From the NCBI GenBank assembly GCA_018340375.1, contig JAFFJZ010000006.1, positions 12,232,001 through 12,296,000 of the forward strand: a stretch of DNA of 64,000 bases, read 5' to 3'. A program made the translations under genes and the position numbers. Below the pieces are notes generated by a model. That model was not told the origin of the DNA and made no database searches. It saw nothing but the letters and a program-made list of their open reading frames with translations. How positions within the stretch are numbered: position 1 is the stretch's first letter; every line of letters starts with the position of its first letter. Shown one piece after another: positions 13,641 to 25,760 of this stretch. Origin of the DNA: Gonatopus flavifemur. Taxonomy: Eukaryota > Arthropoda > Insecta > Hymenoptera > Dryinidae.

Positions 13641-14160
13641 AATATTATTAAAGAGAAGTGAAAAAATAATTCCCATCCCATGAATTTCTAGGTTTTCCAC
13701 CAGAATTCAACGTATTTCCGAAAGAATTCATCATTTTTTTGCATAGTTTCTTGAAATCTTGTTGAATCATTACGTTAAAGTTTACTGCCACTTGATGAAA
13801 TTTCGAAATTTATTGAAGACTTTTTTCAATTACGTGATTACTCGTTGAATTGAGTTGATTTGTTTTGGAAAATTGTGCCTAAACTGAACCACATTCAACC
13901 CAATTCAGCATCAATTTCACCACAATTCAATGATAAATTCATAATATCCAACAAATTTCAACAAAATTGGCCCCCTGAGGATGTCAATGAAATTCATTAA
14001 AAGTCAATAAACTTGTGTCGAAACTCGAAAAAATTTGTCAACTGGTTTCAATAAAACTTAACATTGATGAACACCAATCAATAATATTGTGCATCTTTGA
14101 AATCTCTTGAACATTGTTGTTGAATTTCACTAAATATTTCATCAATTTTTTTTGAAAACA

Positions 14161-14347
14161 CACAGTGAAACATTCCGTGTATTTTTAACACACGTGAATG
14201 TTCCAGGAGGTCCACTCGCAATTTCTGTTAAATATTAACACAAAAATGTCAAATTTACACTGAAAATCTGTGAATTTCAGAATTTGATATGTTGTTTTCA
14301 ACACAAATTATAAGTGGACCTCCTGTGACACAAAACTTTTCGCTGTG
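14161..14347. mobile_element. 187 bp MITE with CACAGTGAAA ends
   Basis: CACAGTGAAAC at the left pairs with TTTTCGCTGTG at the right. Inside, AGGAGGTCCACT at 14206 pairs with AGTGGACCTCCT at 14322. Arms are imperfect and about 70 bp long. No coding potential. Confidence 0.6.
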
Positions 14348-15311
14348 CACTGTCCAAAGTTGTATGAAAATTCAACAAATTTCCATTCAATTCCACAATT
14401 TTTTCAAAAAGGCGTGGAAAAGGTGTTCGAATATCTACAATTTAAAAAGAGAATTTCGAACAAAATCTCTGTTCATTGATACTCCAATCAATTTCCCAAT
14501 CTCGTAATTCAAAATTTAATATCAATTACATATTGATAAGAGATTTCAAATGACTCTGAAACCAACAAAACAACGAAATTCTGATTTTTCATCTTTTCAA
14601 AAATTTCACTGTCCCTCTCAAACCGGTCCCGAAACTACTTTCCCCGATCCATCCACACGAAGGTGAATCTATTGAGACATGCATACATATAGGATACCAT
14701 ACCGTTAAGTGAGTGAACTTTGTACAAGTTGGAATAGTTGAACATTTCAACTTACGTAACAACTTGTTCCTTCATCATAAATTAAATTTACAGAACTATG
14801 CTATAGGGATATTTCAAGAAACGTATTAGAGAAGTTTGTTCTCCGATGGAACGAATTCAAGATTCCAAGGAACTTTCATCGTTTATGACCACCGTCTCAT
14901 CTTTTATACGAAGGAACACGACGACGGAACGAACTATCGGTATCAAGGTGTTGACGGAGAATTCTCGAGTACATGCATGGCAAGTTATCCTCGAGCGATA
15001 GAGACATCGAAGGGAAAATATTTTTCATTAGACTGACTTTATTTTCCCCACGGAAGCAGGGAACGAATGTTACATGTTACATGTCTACGCGAACAGCATG
15101 TGGGACTGACTGTGTGACAAAAATAAGAAAATTCATAACCATTTTGAGAAAATATGAGTATCGAAATTGAAAAAAAGTGTAACTAATCGTGATGTATGTT
15201 GGACGTTTATTGCTCTCGTACTCTCGTTCGATATAATAATGGAGATAGGACTGACGTTATTCGTTGTACGTATGACGTTATCATACTGCAGTCGATTTAA
15301 AGGAAATTCCT
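14348..15311. other. Unique AT-rich stretch, nothing recognised
   Basis: About 960 bp with short frames only. A motif CGATGGAACGAATTCAAGATTCC at 14843 is partly echoed by CGACGGAACGAACTATCGGTATC at 14920, suggesting a small local duplication. I see no gene, RNA or transposon end. Confidence 0.4.
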
Positions 15312-15404
15312 CACGGAGAAAAGAAAATTCGCTGTGAAAGCAATATATTTGATCCCACAGCAAGAAATTCCCCTGACACATCGAATTTCTTTTTTTTTCC
15401 CCAT
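15312..15404. mobile_element. Short 93 bp CAGCAAA-family derivative
   Basis: Begins CACGGAGAAAAGAAAATTCG then CTGTG, and ends CACATCGAATTTC followed by a T-run and CCCCATG. That is the family terminus in inverted orientation with a very short interior. It is probably an internally deleted copy. Confidence 0.55.
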
Positions 15405-15529
15405 GCTTTTTCGATTTTCTAGTTATCACCTTCAGCAATGGGTGAAATTTTGCCATTTACTTTCTAAACAACTAAGCAATGGATACAAATATTCAATCTA
15501 CAATGATAGATCCAACTAGAAATCTACAA

Positions 15530-17449
15530 CAGGCGCAGTACTGCACCAGAGTACTGGCATTTGTCTGGAATGATAACGCTTTACAGTACTGGGGATTGAG
15601 TACTAATACCATTATTCGCAATCAGTGCAGGGTCAGTAGTGGATTAGTAGGGGAAAGTAGGAACCCTTCTTACGGTTTTTACATTTTTCATGTTTTTGGA
15701 TCAATTATTTGATCGAAAATCCAAGTGATTGTATTTATCAATAGAACATGTGTCTAGGTTCAATGCGAAGAAATTACCAGTTGATTACATCTCATATTTA
15801 TTAATTAATAACAACCTGAAGTCAATCCGAACTTCGTATGAATGTTCCCCACTCATGGGGTACTTTCGGACACATGGAATAATATTGTACAATGAATTCA
15901 AACTACAAATAAATCATAAAAAATTTTCATTCCACAATAAAACTAACATTTATATCAATTAAAGCAATGTAATACTCCAATTATTGAACATCCACAACTT
16001 TGTTACGTGTTCTTTGTTGTGTAATTGCGTTCCATGCTCCTGTTGAAAAAAATTCTGATAAATAAATGGTCAATATAGCAGAATAAAAATATAGAAACAT
16101 TGGTTTGTCATCAATGAGACACAAAATCAACCGTTAGCAATTTACCGTTCACCTATTGTGTCTGCAGAGGTACTTCCGTACGTGTCTGAATGTGCCCTTC
16201 CTGTTTCTGTACGAATGTGCCCCATTAACGAAACAACAATAAAACATGACTTTCCCACTATATTGATATGCAAACCGAAAAAATTGATTATTCAAACCAT
16301 GTTTCAGGAATGTATCTTTGTTACTGAGAACATATAGTTTAGAAAAACATAACATAACGAGAATAAACATAGCTGCCCATGTGTGTATGGACCAATGGCC
16401 GAATGATTGACCAAGCCTGGCATAAGACCTGCCGAGACTTGTCCTGAACAATTTACCAAACTTGGCCCAGGCTTGGGAATGATAAGATCAAGACAAGCTT
16501 GGGCCAGTGGTTTTGCCAGGCCCGGTCCAATTCGTTTACCAAGCATCAACCAATGCTTCTTTGATCGCAGATATGGATGAAAAAAGTAATTGATTCATAT
16601 TTCAGTTCATGACTTTCTCCCTCGGAATACCGTACATGAATTATCGAAGAATGTTCTTCAAAGTCAGTTGATCTCCGTATATGATTACATTTAAAAGTAT
16701 CCTATGATCATTAAGTAAAGTTCTATCCTCACTTAGATCAATAAAATCTAGCTTGGTGTGTAGAACTAGTGGCCCTGGCCCGATAGTTATACTCAAGTCT
16801 TCAGCTATTGTAAATTCAAAATTCAGTCAATATTTATAAACATTGTGCAACTCATGTGGGCAATATTGGCACAATTGTTCTCAAAGAATGCTCGATTTTT
16901 ACATTTGTGCCAAGCTTGTACCAGATGTAGGGACCATTTCAAAAATATTAACAAATGTACCATGACTGACTATCCATTGGGAACAACGGGACAATCATGG
17001 AACAATATTGGGCCAATTGCTCTTCACAGAGGTTTGTTTCTGACACATGTGCCAATCTTGGGACAAGCTTGAGTTTTTTTCTTGGCAATACCTGCATGGG
17101 TGGAAGCATCGATGAAGAAATTACTTAAGAAATGCAAAAATGCAATGCTACCTATGACTTCACTCTCACTGCTACGAATGACCTAAAACTGCATAGACGT
17201 GATGGTGATTACTCAACTTACTCGTGTATGAACACTCATGTTAGTACAACTTTTCATTTGTATTTTATGACTACTGTATAAATGTGTCCCGCGTACGGAG
17301 GATCCCGATTTTCCCTACCTGGCCGGTATTGAGTTCTCAGTACTAGTTTATCAGTACAGGCATAGTACTGTATTTTTATGTACCCAGTACTGATCCCGTA
17401 CGTGTTGGCCAAGTATTGAAGACCTAGTACTGGCACTGTACTGCACCTG
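15530..17449. mobile_element. 1.9 kb element with CAGGYGCAGTAC ends and CAGTACT motif clusters
   Basis: CAGGCGCAGTACTGC at 15530 is inverted at the right end as GTACTGCACCTG (to 17449). Both subterminal zones (about 15530-15660 and 17320-17449) are full of AGTACT/CAGTACTGG words. A second motif cluster, with CAAGCCTGG, CCAAACTTGG and CAAGCTTGGG words, occupies 16390-16550 and 16845-17075. Open frames here follow the repeat composition and resemble no protein. No clear target duplication was found, so exact boundaries are tentative. Confidence 0.5.
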
Positions 17450-17483
17450 CTGTCAACATTGGCATTTTTCTGATTGGGGAGTA

Positions 17484-18733
17484 TTAGGTGTATAACTTTG
17501 CTTCCGCCGTTTTTTTCCAAAACTCGAGGCTTTATTTTAAAAAACTTGTTATACATTTATGATTCAAAGTATTGTTCATCGCTGGCCACTACTTTCTCCC
17601 ATCTTTCGGGCAGCATACGAATCCCGCGTTGAAAAAACTGGTCATCTTTTGAAGCGATCCACGAATCGATCCAATTTTTTACTTCTTCATAAGACCGGAA
17701 GTGCTGGTCAGCTAGGCCGTGTGCCATTGATCGAAACAAGTGATAATCCGAGAGAGCAACGTCTGGAGAATACGGTGGGTGGGGTAGAACTCCCCATTTC
17801 AAAGTTTCCAAGTATGTCTTGACCACTTTCGCAACATGGGGTCGAGCATTGTCATGCTGTAAAATCACTTTATCATGTCTCTCTTTGTATTGCGGCCGTT
17901 TGTCTTTCAATGCTCGGCTCAAACGCATCAATTGCGTTCGATAACGATCGCCTGTGATTGTTTTAGTCGGTTTTAACGACTCATAATACACTATGCCGAG
18001 CTGGTCCCACCAAATACCGAGCATAACCTTGGAACCGTGAATATTCGGTTTGGCTTCTATACCCCCATGATTTTCTGCGCTTGGGATTATCGTAATCAAC
18101 CAATTCCTCGTCCCCAGTCACAATGCGATGCAGAAATCCCTTCCATCTTTGCCTTGCAAGCAGCTAATCACAAACACACAAACGCCGTTCAACATCTCTC
18201 GGCTTCAACTCGTACTGCACCCAATTTCCTTGTTTCTGAATCATTCCCATGACTTTCAGGCGTTTTGAAATGGCTGGTTGCGTCACTCCCAATGATCCTG
18301 CGAATTCTTGTTGCGTTTGACACGAGTCTTGATCGAGTAATGCCTCCAATTATGCATCTTCGAAAACCTTCTCTCTTCCACCGCCATGCTGGTCTTCGAC
18401 GTTAAAATCACCGTTCTTGAAGCGTTGAAACCACTCTCGACACGTTCTTTCACTAATAGCGGCCTCACCATAGGTATTTGAGGGCATTCGATGAGCCTCA
18501 GCCGCGGATTTCTTCATATTAAAGCAGAAAATTAAAACCTCCCGGCAAATGACGAGAATTTGGCTCGTAAGAATAACTTTATGATGCAGACACAAATCGA
18601 CTAATATTTCGATGGCGTTATGTTTACAAATACCTAAGCTTATTGTATGACATCTATGATCTATTTATTTCAACTACCACTTACCGCTACAGCCATCTAT
18701 TGCAAAACGGTAGAAGCAAAGTTATACACCTAA
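17484..18733 (-). mobile_element. mariner-family DNA transposon, nearly full length, inactive
   Basis: The element is bounded by inverted repeats of about 30 bp. The left begins TTAGGTGTATAACTTTGCTT (17484) and the right is its near-exact reverse complement (ending 18733), with TA on both sides (17482-17483 and 18734-18735). TA duplication and a length of about 1.25 kb are standard for mariner. Between the ends lies a minus-strand transposase pseudogene with a D,D34D catalytic pattern. It stands 34 bp beyond the right end of the 15530-17449 element. Ends and TSD are intact while the gene is broken, so it could only be moved by a transposase made elsewhere. Confidence 0.95.
17557..18595 (-). 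pseudogene. mariner transposase pseudogene (D,D34D)
   Basis: This was a DNA-cutting transposase acting on its own terminal repeats in the nucleus. The N-terminal DNA-binding half is recognisable from the words FNMKKSAAEAHRM and CREWFQRFKNGDF, then a second helix-turn-helix (TQQEFAGSLGVTQPAISKRL) and the linker WVQYELKPRDVERR. Catalytic residues: the first D in VTGDE (codon 18110-18112), the second in QHDNARPH (17851-17853) and the third in SDYHLF (17746-17748), exactly 34 residues after the second. The C-terminus ends FFQRGIRMLPERWEKVVASD. Breaks seen: an in-frame TAA at 18350-18352, an in-frame TAG at 18164-18166, and a frameshift with a small loss near 18055-18070 between the first and second D. 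A further frameshift is likely near 18541, where the usual N-terminus falls out of frame and no ATG is present in position. The sequence resembles mariners common in ant and wasp genomes; subfamily not assigned. Confidence 0.95.
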
Positions 18734-18735
18734 TA

Positions 18736-20461
18736 CATTGTTAAAATTGAGCTTTGGATATGAAATTGGATCTGCAAATGATTTCTCAAAATCATGCAAA
18801 CGATTATCAATATATTAACCTACTAATGTAAATAATTCTTATAACTTGGGCTTTGGATTCATATTCAGATCGTAATCCTAGCAGTGTACTTTATCGCTGC
18901 ATATTTGAAATTTGTGATCATTGCTTGCTTACTCGCTTAAAAACTACGTAGCAAAATTTTATCCGGTTTCTGATGCCCCATGGTCCTCGACTCGTGATTT
19001 CAAGAAAATCATGAGTCGATCGACGAATTCTCTCGACAGAGAACACACAGTATTTTTATATAAGCGATAAAAGCGTATAAGTTATTTCGACGCAATAAAA
19101 TCAACCATTATGAGGGTGAACCGAAATTTATTCGATCGACATTTCGGGTTCAAACGACACCTCTATCCATTGCCATCAAAGAATTTTTTATTGAATGTTA
19201 TATATCATCTAGAAAACCCTCAACCATAATAATAATTATTATTATAGGTTATTAATCCCGAGAATGACTAAATAAATCTGTCAAATTATCTGAGAATACG
19301 TGCCGTTGAAACTCGACATTGTCGTGGAAAATTGTAGAGTACTCTTGCAGTCAATACAATGCCTCGAGCGAATGGAATAAAAAGCGACTTTGAAATTTTG
19401 AAACTTGATTGCAATGTCGAGTAGGATGAATGATTCTATAATCGAATTTTGAATGGTTGTAAGCCGTACGTGATTCCATCTAGGTTCCATCAAACGCCTC
19501 ACTCTGCGAGATTCATTAATACCTCTATTAATATGACGGCCACTGTGGGGTTACGTTATGTTGCCTGCGGATTTAAGCGGGTTACTTGCAGCTGCACCGT
19601 ACGCGTACAGCCTATCATCTACATTGATGCCAGTGGTACTACTCCGCGCTTGCACAGCCAACTGGAGCCCTTCTTCAACCATGAATGCATTCGCCAATGA
19701 TGTCGCACGTAATGAAGGCCCGTGGTTGCATAAATAACGAACGCGTTTCCACAAAACGTGCATTCTGCCGTGCTTTAGGACCGCACATGTCCCACGTAGA
19801 TAATCTATGCGAATGTTGTATGATTTTTTCATACGTCTTATATCGTCACTTTATTTTAATAAATGCGTTTATCAAGATTAATCGAATGAAGTCCCACGAG
19901 AAGTCTTGGAGGAGGAACAAAATCGTTAACAGTTCTGAGTAATTGTACGTGCAATTGTATACGTTCAATAGGATGTACATGGATACGATAAATAATTCAT
20001 TCCGGTTGTTATTCAGGAAATACAGCGAGTGCGGAGTGCATCGTGTCGTACATCAAGGTATAATCGTATCACTTGGAATTCATGGGAACAATAACAACGG
20101 ATAAATGATAAATACTGCGTTTTTATATAAAACAGTCTTGGTATTGGAAATTGATGGGAAGATGAGAGGGAGATGATGAAGATATATGATTCATGGTACA
20201 AAAGAGAAATAAAATGAAAGATTCCTGGAGTTTATTTGTTCACTCGAAATATCTTCGATATTTCATATTTCTCACTTCTTTTTCGAACCAACTGAAACGG
20301 GATGTAATGGAGCATAATATGGTATATTAAAATGCCGATAGGTCAATCGAGATCGTGAGCATGACTTGTTTTGGTTGAAATGTGAAGTGGTGGGTAGCAG
20401 GTTTTTCAGGGAATAAATATCGTTCCGAACTCTATCCTCTTCATAGGGAAGAAATTACACC
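18736..20461. other. Mostly unique sequence with a GC-raised block
   Basis: No gene recognised. About 19530-19800 is visibly richer in G+C and CpG than its surroundings (GCAGCTGCACCGTACGCG, then CGTTTCCACAAAACG) and contains TTGCATAAATAACG. Frames of 80-93 codons are open on both strands through it but match nothing I know. It could be an exon, a promoter or enhancer, or a conserved noncoding block. Confidence in any one is low. Confidence 0.35.
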
Positions 20462-20475
20462 CCAGACAGTACAAC

Positions 20476-23045
20476 TACCCGACTGGAAATTGTCATCAGG
20501 TTAACCCAACATATGATGAGGACCTGACAAGGTCATCCGAAATAAGGAATACCCGTTACGGTCCTGATCGGGATTAGGTGTGGATGACTCACGTATGGAT
20601 GACCTCATTTGGTCCTAGTCAGGATTTCCACAAATTATCCTGAAAAGGTCGAAGTAGGTTTTCCTCGCTGTATCCGCATCAGGACCTCGTTCGGTCATCC
20701 TAAGATCATGGACATAGTTTGATAAACTGAATACAAGAATGTACAGACTTGATTTCAGATTGTACACTCTTTGATTAAACAAATTTTCCTTCAATAAGAA
20801 GGACATGTTTGAACGATTTTCAACTGTGCCTGTTTTTAAATTCAATCCCTTCATTCCGAACACATTACCTACTTCTGAAAACTGTTGAACAATTTGTTCA
20901 ATCTATTCTCAATGTGAATTGAAAACTAACTATTTGGGTTTTAATTAGGCGGAACTTATGAAAATTGCACAAGATTTTCCACGTTATGCATACAGCGAAA
21001 AAAACTTAGCAAACGTTCAACCATCACCAGCGAAATAAGTATTTCATTTAACTTATCACAATTCTCATAAGGTTGATTTATTGACTATTCAGCATCATTT
21101 TTCTTTCCTACACATCACATCATCTGAGTATTATTCAAAGAGTATATATGAACTGAATGAATATGTGTTTCGTCATAATCAAATATAAGTTTCGAACAAG
21201 TACTCTTCTTTCGTTATTTCTTGATTAATACGCATAAAAAAATCTGTTATTGAGTGCAAAATGAATTATTGAATCAGTTATCACTGCTGTAATATGTAAA
21301 AAATCATAAGTTGCTGATGTGGTGACAATTAATTCTATTCAAATATACGATAATATCAACAACGACAATATCTATATCAATATCAATTTACATCAGTATT
21401 TCTCGGAAAAAACTCAGAAATCCCAATCATTTTGTAATAATAAAGGTCATGAAGAACTCATTCGATCAAAAATATTTCAAGCGAATGTTCAAAATGAAAT
21501 GCAAAAAACTTGAATTATTCACTTTCAGCTCGACGGATGGTTTTACTTTTCAAATTAAAGAGTACTCTTGGAGTTGAAATTTGTTAATTTCAGAAAAAAA
21601 AACTCATTTTCTGAGTTGAATTTGTTGTTAGGGTGATGATAAACTTGTAAGAAGAGTTTGAAAGTTGAGTGGAATCTATATTGAACAGGAAAGTCCAAAT
21701 CGTGTGGCAAAAGTTAGAAAATCTGTCAACTTAGCTCACGGCGCATGGGCTTTTCTCCACTAAACCAAATGCTGGCAGGAGATATTCATCAAAATATAGT
21801 GGATTCAAAGTGATGTGAAGTAAGAGAGGACCGAAATATTCATTAGATTTTATTCGTTCTCATGAACGTTCTAAAAAATAAGAAAAGACTATAGAAAATC
21901 CAAAGTGTCGTCTTCCCATATTTTTGTTCCAATAATGTTGTGTCATGTTCCTACAAATAAATGTTATTATATTTATGAAACAGGTTCGATACACATGTTT
22001 TCTCAACCTAACACTAGTTACTGGTGAAAAGATACGAAAATGCACACTCAAAAATGCAAATCATTGAAACAAAAATATTGAGAGACGATACATTGAGTCA
22101 TACATAGCCTTACCATATTTATCAACATTTTTATAATAACTAATAAAATTCAATGCATGTATCTGTCTTCTCTTACTTCACATCACTTTGAATTCACTAT
22201 ATTTTGATGAATTTCTCCTGCCAGCATTTGGTTTAGTAAAGAAAAGCTGATAGAATACCCATGCGCTGTCAGCTAAGTTGACAGATTTTCTAACTTTTGC
22301 CACACGATTTGGACTTTCCTGATCAATATAGATTCCACTCAACTTTCAAACTCTTCCTACAAGTTTATTATCACCCTAACAACAAATTCAACTCAGAAGA
22401 TAAGGCTTTTTTCTCAAATTTGAAAATTTCAACTCCAAGAGTGCTCTTCAATTTGAAAAATAAAACCATCCGACGAGCTGCAAGTGAATAATTCAAGTTT
22501 TTTGTTATTCATTTTGAACATTCTTTTGACATATTTTTGATCAAATGAGTTCTTCGTGACTCATATTTCTTACAAAATCAATATGATCTCTGAGTTTTTG
22601 CCTAGAAGTGCTGATGTAAGTATTTGAAGAAAATTCATTTTCACTGCATCAACAAATTACGATTTTTTGACACGTTACAACAGCTATGACTGATTCACTT
22701 AATCATTTTGCACTTACTAACAGACTTTTTGATACACATTATTCAAGAAATAACTACCACACATTTCACAAAAATAATTCATCCATTTGTTGATCACATA
22801 AATTTAACCTCACATCTGTCAACCGAACTGCAATTTTCACACAGGCTCATAGATTAGTTTTGATTTATTTTTGAGGTTTTAGTAAGGAATTCCTCACAAA
22901 ATCTTAATTAGTCTTTCCTGATGGGGTCCTCATAATAGTGCAGCGTGACATGACTTGTTAGGTCCTGATGAGGTTGCCTTATCAGGACCTGATCTGGATC
23001 AAGGTTTACCTGATCTGGTCCATGGGGTAAATTTCTAGTCGGGTA
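20476..23045 (+). mobile_element. 2.57 kb foldback element, left copy
   Basis: Ends are TACCCGACTGGAAATTGTC and its near-inverse GTAAATTTCTAGTCGGGTA. Beyond the termini, the halves of this single copy are themselves inverted repeats. 21210-21530 pairs with about 22480-22760, and 21530-21840 pairs with about 22165-22480, with more divergence than exists between the two copies. The subterminal zones are enriched in AGGTCCTGATCAGG-like palindromic words (20510-20700 and 22920-23030). No transposase is encoded. The unpaired centre is about 21850-22160. Confidence 0.8.
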
Positions 23046-23192
23046 GTTCTCAAACAGTTCTTAGAGAATACCATTTGAATGCCACGCTTTTTGAGAGAAT
23101 TCTCAGAGAATACGCAGAAGGATCATTCATTTGAATCCAAAAATAATTCCAAAAGTATGCCAGTATGTTATGTGAGTAGAAATGAAAACATG
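23046..23192. other. Spacer at the centre of the palindrome
   Basis: These 147 bp are not part of either arm. The spacer contains CTCAAACAG, TTCTTAGAGAATACC and GAATTCTCAGAGAATACGC. Similar AGAATACC and CAGACAG/CAAACAG words occur just outside the palindrome (20461-20468 and about 27000-27180). This suggests the two copies inserted into an older repeat. No coding capacity. Confidence 0.5.
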
Positions 23193-25759
23193 TACCCGAC
23201 TAGAAATTTACCCCATGGACTAGATCAGGTAAACCTTGATCCAGATCAGGTCCTGATAAGGCAACCTCATCAGGACCTAACAAGTCATGTCACGCTGCAC
23301 TATTATGAGGACCCCATCAGGAAAGACTAATTAAGATTTTGTGAGGAATTCCTTACTAAAACCTCAAAAATAAATCAAAACTAATCTATGAGCCTGTGTG
23401 AAAATTGCAGTTCGGTTGACAGATGTGAGGTTAAATTTATGTGATCAACAAATGGATGAATTATTTTTGTGAAATGTGTGGTAGTTATTTCTTGAATAAT
23501 GTGTATCAAAAAGTCTGTTAGTAAGTGCAAAATGATTAAGTGAATCAGTCATAGCTGTTGTAACGTGTCAAAAAATCGTAATTTGTTGATGCAGTGAAAA
23601 TGAATTTTCTTCAAATACTTACATCAGCACTTCTAGGCAAAAACTCAGAGATCATATTGATTTTGTAAGAAATATGAGTCATGAAGAACTCATTTGATCA
23701 AAAATATGTCAAAAGAATGTTCAAAATGAATAACAAAAAACTTGATTTATTCACTTGCAGCTCGTCGGATGGTTTTATTTTTCAAATTGAAGAGCACTCT
23801 TGGAGTTGAAATTTTCAAATTTGAGAAAAAAGCCTTATCTTCTGAGTTGAATTTTTTGTTAGGGTGATAATAAACTTGTAGGAAGAGTTTGAAAGTTGAG
23901 TGGAATCTATATTGATCAGGAAAGTCCAAATCGTGTGGCAAAAGTTAGAAAATCTGTCAACTTAGCTGACAGCGCATGAGTATTCTATCAGCTTTTCTTT
24001 ACTAAACCAAATGCTGGCAGGAGGAATTCATCAAAATATAGTGAATTCAAAGTGATGTGAAGTAAGAGAGGACAGATACATGCATTGAATTTTATTAGTT
24101 ATTATAAAATTGTTGATAAATATGGTAAGGCTATGTATGACTCAATGTATCGTCTCTCAATATTTTTGTTTCAATGATTTGCATTTTTGAGTGTGCATTT
24201 TCGTATCTTTTCACCAGTAACTAGTGTTAGGTTGAGAAAACATGTGTATTGAACCTGTTTCATAAATATAATAACATTCATTTGTAGGAACATGACACAA
24301 CATTATTGGAACAAAAATATGGGAAGACGACACTTTGGATCTTCTATAGTCTTCTTATTTTTTAGAACGTTTATAAGAACGAATGAAATCTAATGAATAT
24401 TTCGGTCCTCTCTCACTTCACATCACTTTGAATCCACTATATTTTGATGAATTTCTCCTGCCAGCATTTGGTTTAGTGGAGAAAAGCCCATGCGCCGTGA
24501 GCTAAGTTGACAGATTTTCTAACTTTTGCCACACGATTTGGACTTTCCTGATCAATATAGATTCCACTCAACTTTCAAACTCTTCTTACAAGTTTATCAT
24601 CACCCTAACAACAAATTCAACTCAGAAAATGAGGCTTTTTTCTGAAATTAACAAATTTCAACTTCAAGAGTACTCTTTAATTTGAAAAGTAAAACCATCC
24701 GTCGAGCTGAAAGTGAATAATTCAAGTTTTTTGCATTTCATTTTGAACATTCGCTTGAAATATTTTTGATCGAATGAGTTCTTCATGACCTTTATTATTA
24801 CAAAATGATTGGGATTTCTGAGTTTTTTCCGAGAAATACTGATGTAAATTAATATTGATATAGATATTGTCGTTGTTGATATTATCGTATATTTGAATAG
24901 AATTAATTGTCACCACATCAGCAACTTATAATTTTTTACATATTACAGCAGTGATAACTGATTCAATAATTCATTTTGCACTCAATAACAGATTTTTTTA
25001 TGCGTATTAATCAAGAAATAACGAAAGAAGAGTACTTGTTCGAAACTTATATTTGATTATGAAGAAACACATATTCATTCAGTTCATATATACTCTTTGA
25101 ATAATACTCAGATGATGTGATGTGTAGGAAAGAAAAATGATGCTGAATAGTCAATAAATCAACCTTATGAGAATTGTGATAAGTTAAATGAAATACTTAT
25201 TTCGCTGGTGATGGTTGAACGTTTGCTAAGTTTTTTTCGCTGTATGCATAACGTGGAAAATCTTGTGAAATTTTCATAAGTTCCGCCTAATTAAAACCCA
25301 AATAGTTAGTTTTCAATTCACATTGAGAATAGATTGAACAAATTGTTCAACAGTTTTCAGAAGTAGGTAATGTGTTCGGAATGAAGGGATTGAATTTAAA
25401 AACAGGCACAGTTGAAAATCGTTCAAACATTTTCTCCTTATTGAAGGAAAATTTGTTTAATCAAAGAGTGTACAATCTGAAATCAAGTCTGTACATTTTT
25501 GTATTCAGTTTATCAAACTATGTCCATGATCTTAGGATGACCGAACGAGGTCCTGATGCGGATACAGCGAGGAAAACCTACTTCGACCTTTTCAGGATAA
25601 TTTGAGGAAATCCTGACTAGGACCAAATGAGGTCATCCATACGTGAGTCATCCACACCTAATCCCGATCAGGATCGTAACGGGTATTCCTTATTTCGGAT
25701 GACCTTGTCAGGTCCTCATCATATGTTGGGTTAACCTGATGACAATTTCCAGTCGGGTA
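23193..25759 (-). mobile_element. 2.57 kb foldback element, right copy
   Basis: The inverted partner of 20476-23045, collinear along its entire length and almost the same size (2567 versus 2570 bp). It begins TACCCGACTAGAAATTTACC and ends GACAATTTCCAGTCGGGTA. Like the left copy it is a self-foldback with no recognised gene. The short frames at 23747-23941, 24722-24916 and 25372-25605 mirror those in the left copy. Confidence 0.8.
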
Positions 25760-25760
25760 G

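Larger units (their letters stand above)
20475..25760. repeat. 5.3 kb near-perfect palindrome (two inverted element copies)
   Basis: The arm 20475-23046 is the reverse complement of 23193-25760, with only scattered differences along the stretches I compared, and a 146 bp spacer lies between. Each arm begins and ends with TACCCGACTRGAAAT-type sequence in inverted orientation, so each arm is a complete element and not an arbitrary segment. Differences between the arms (for example near 20560 versus 25670 and 20634 versus 25605) argue against a simple assembly mirror. Identical 64-codon frames in both arms (for example 22297-22491 and 23747-23941) reflect the high identity and are not evidence of genes. 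Confidence 0.9.

Noticed and set aside
22297..22491. 64-codon frame identical in both palindrome arms
   Set aside because: Identity follows from the arms being near copies. The frame is short, low in complexity and is not preserved in the diverged half of the same element.
20475..25760. Palindrome as pure assembly artefact
   Set aside because: The arms differ at multiple positions and each is a complete element with inverted ends, so an exact mirror error is unlikely, though long reads would settle it.
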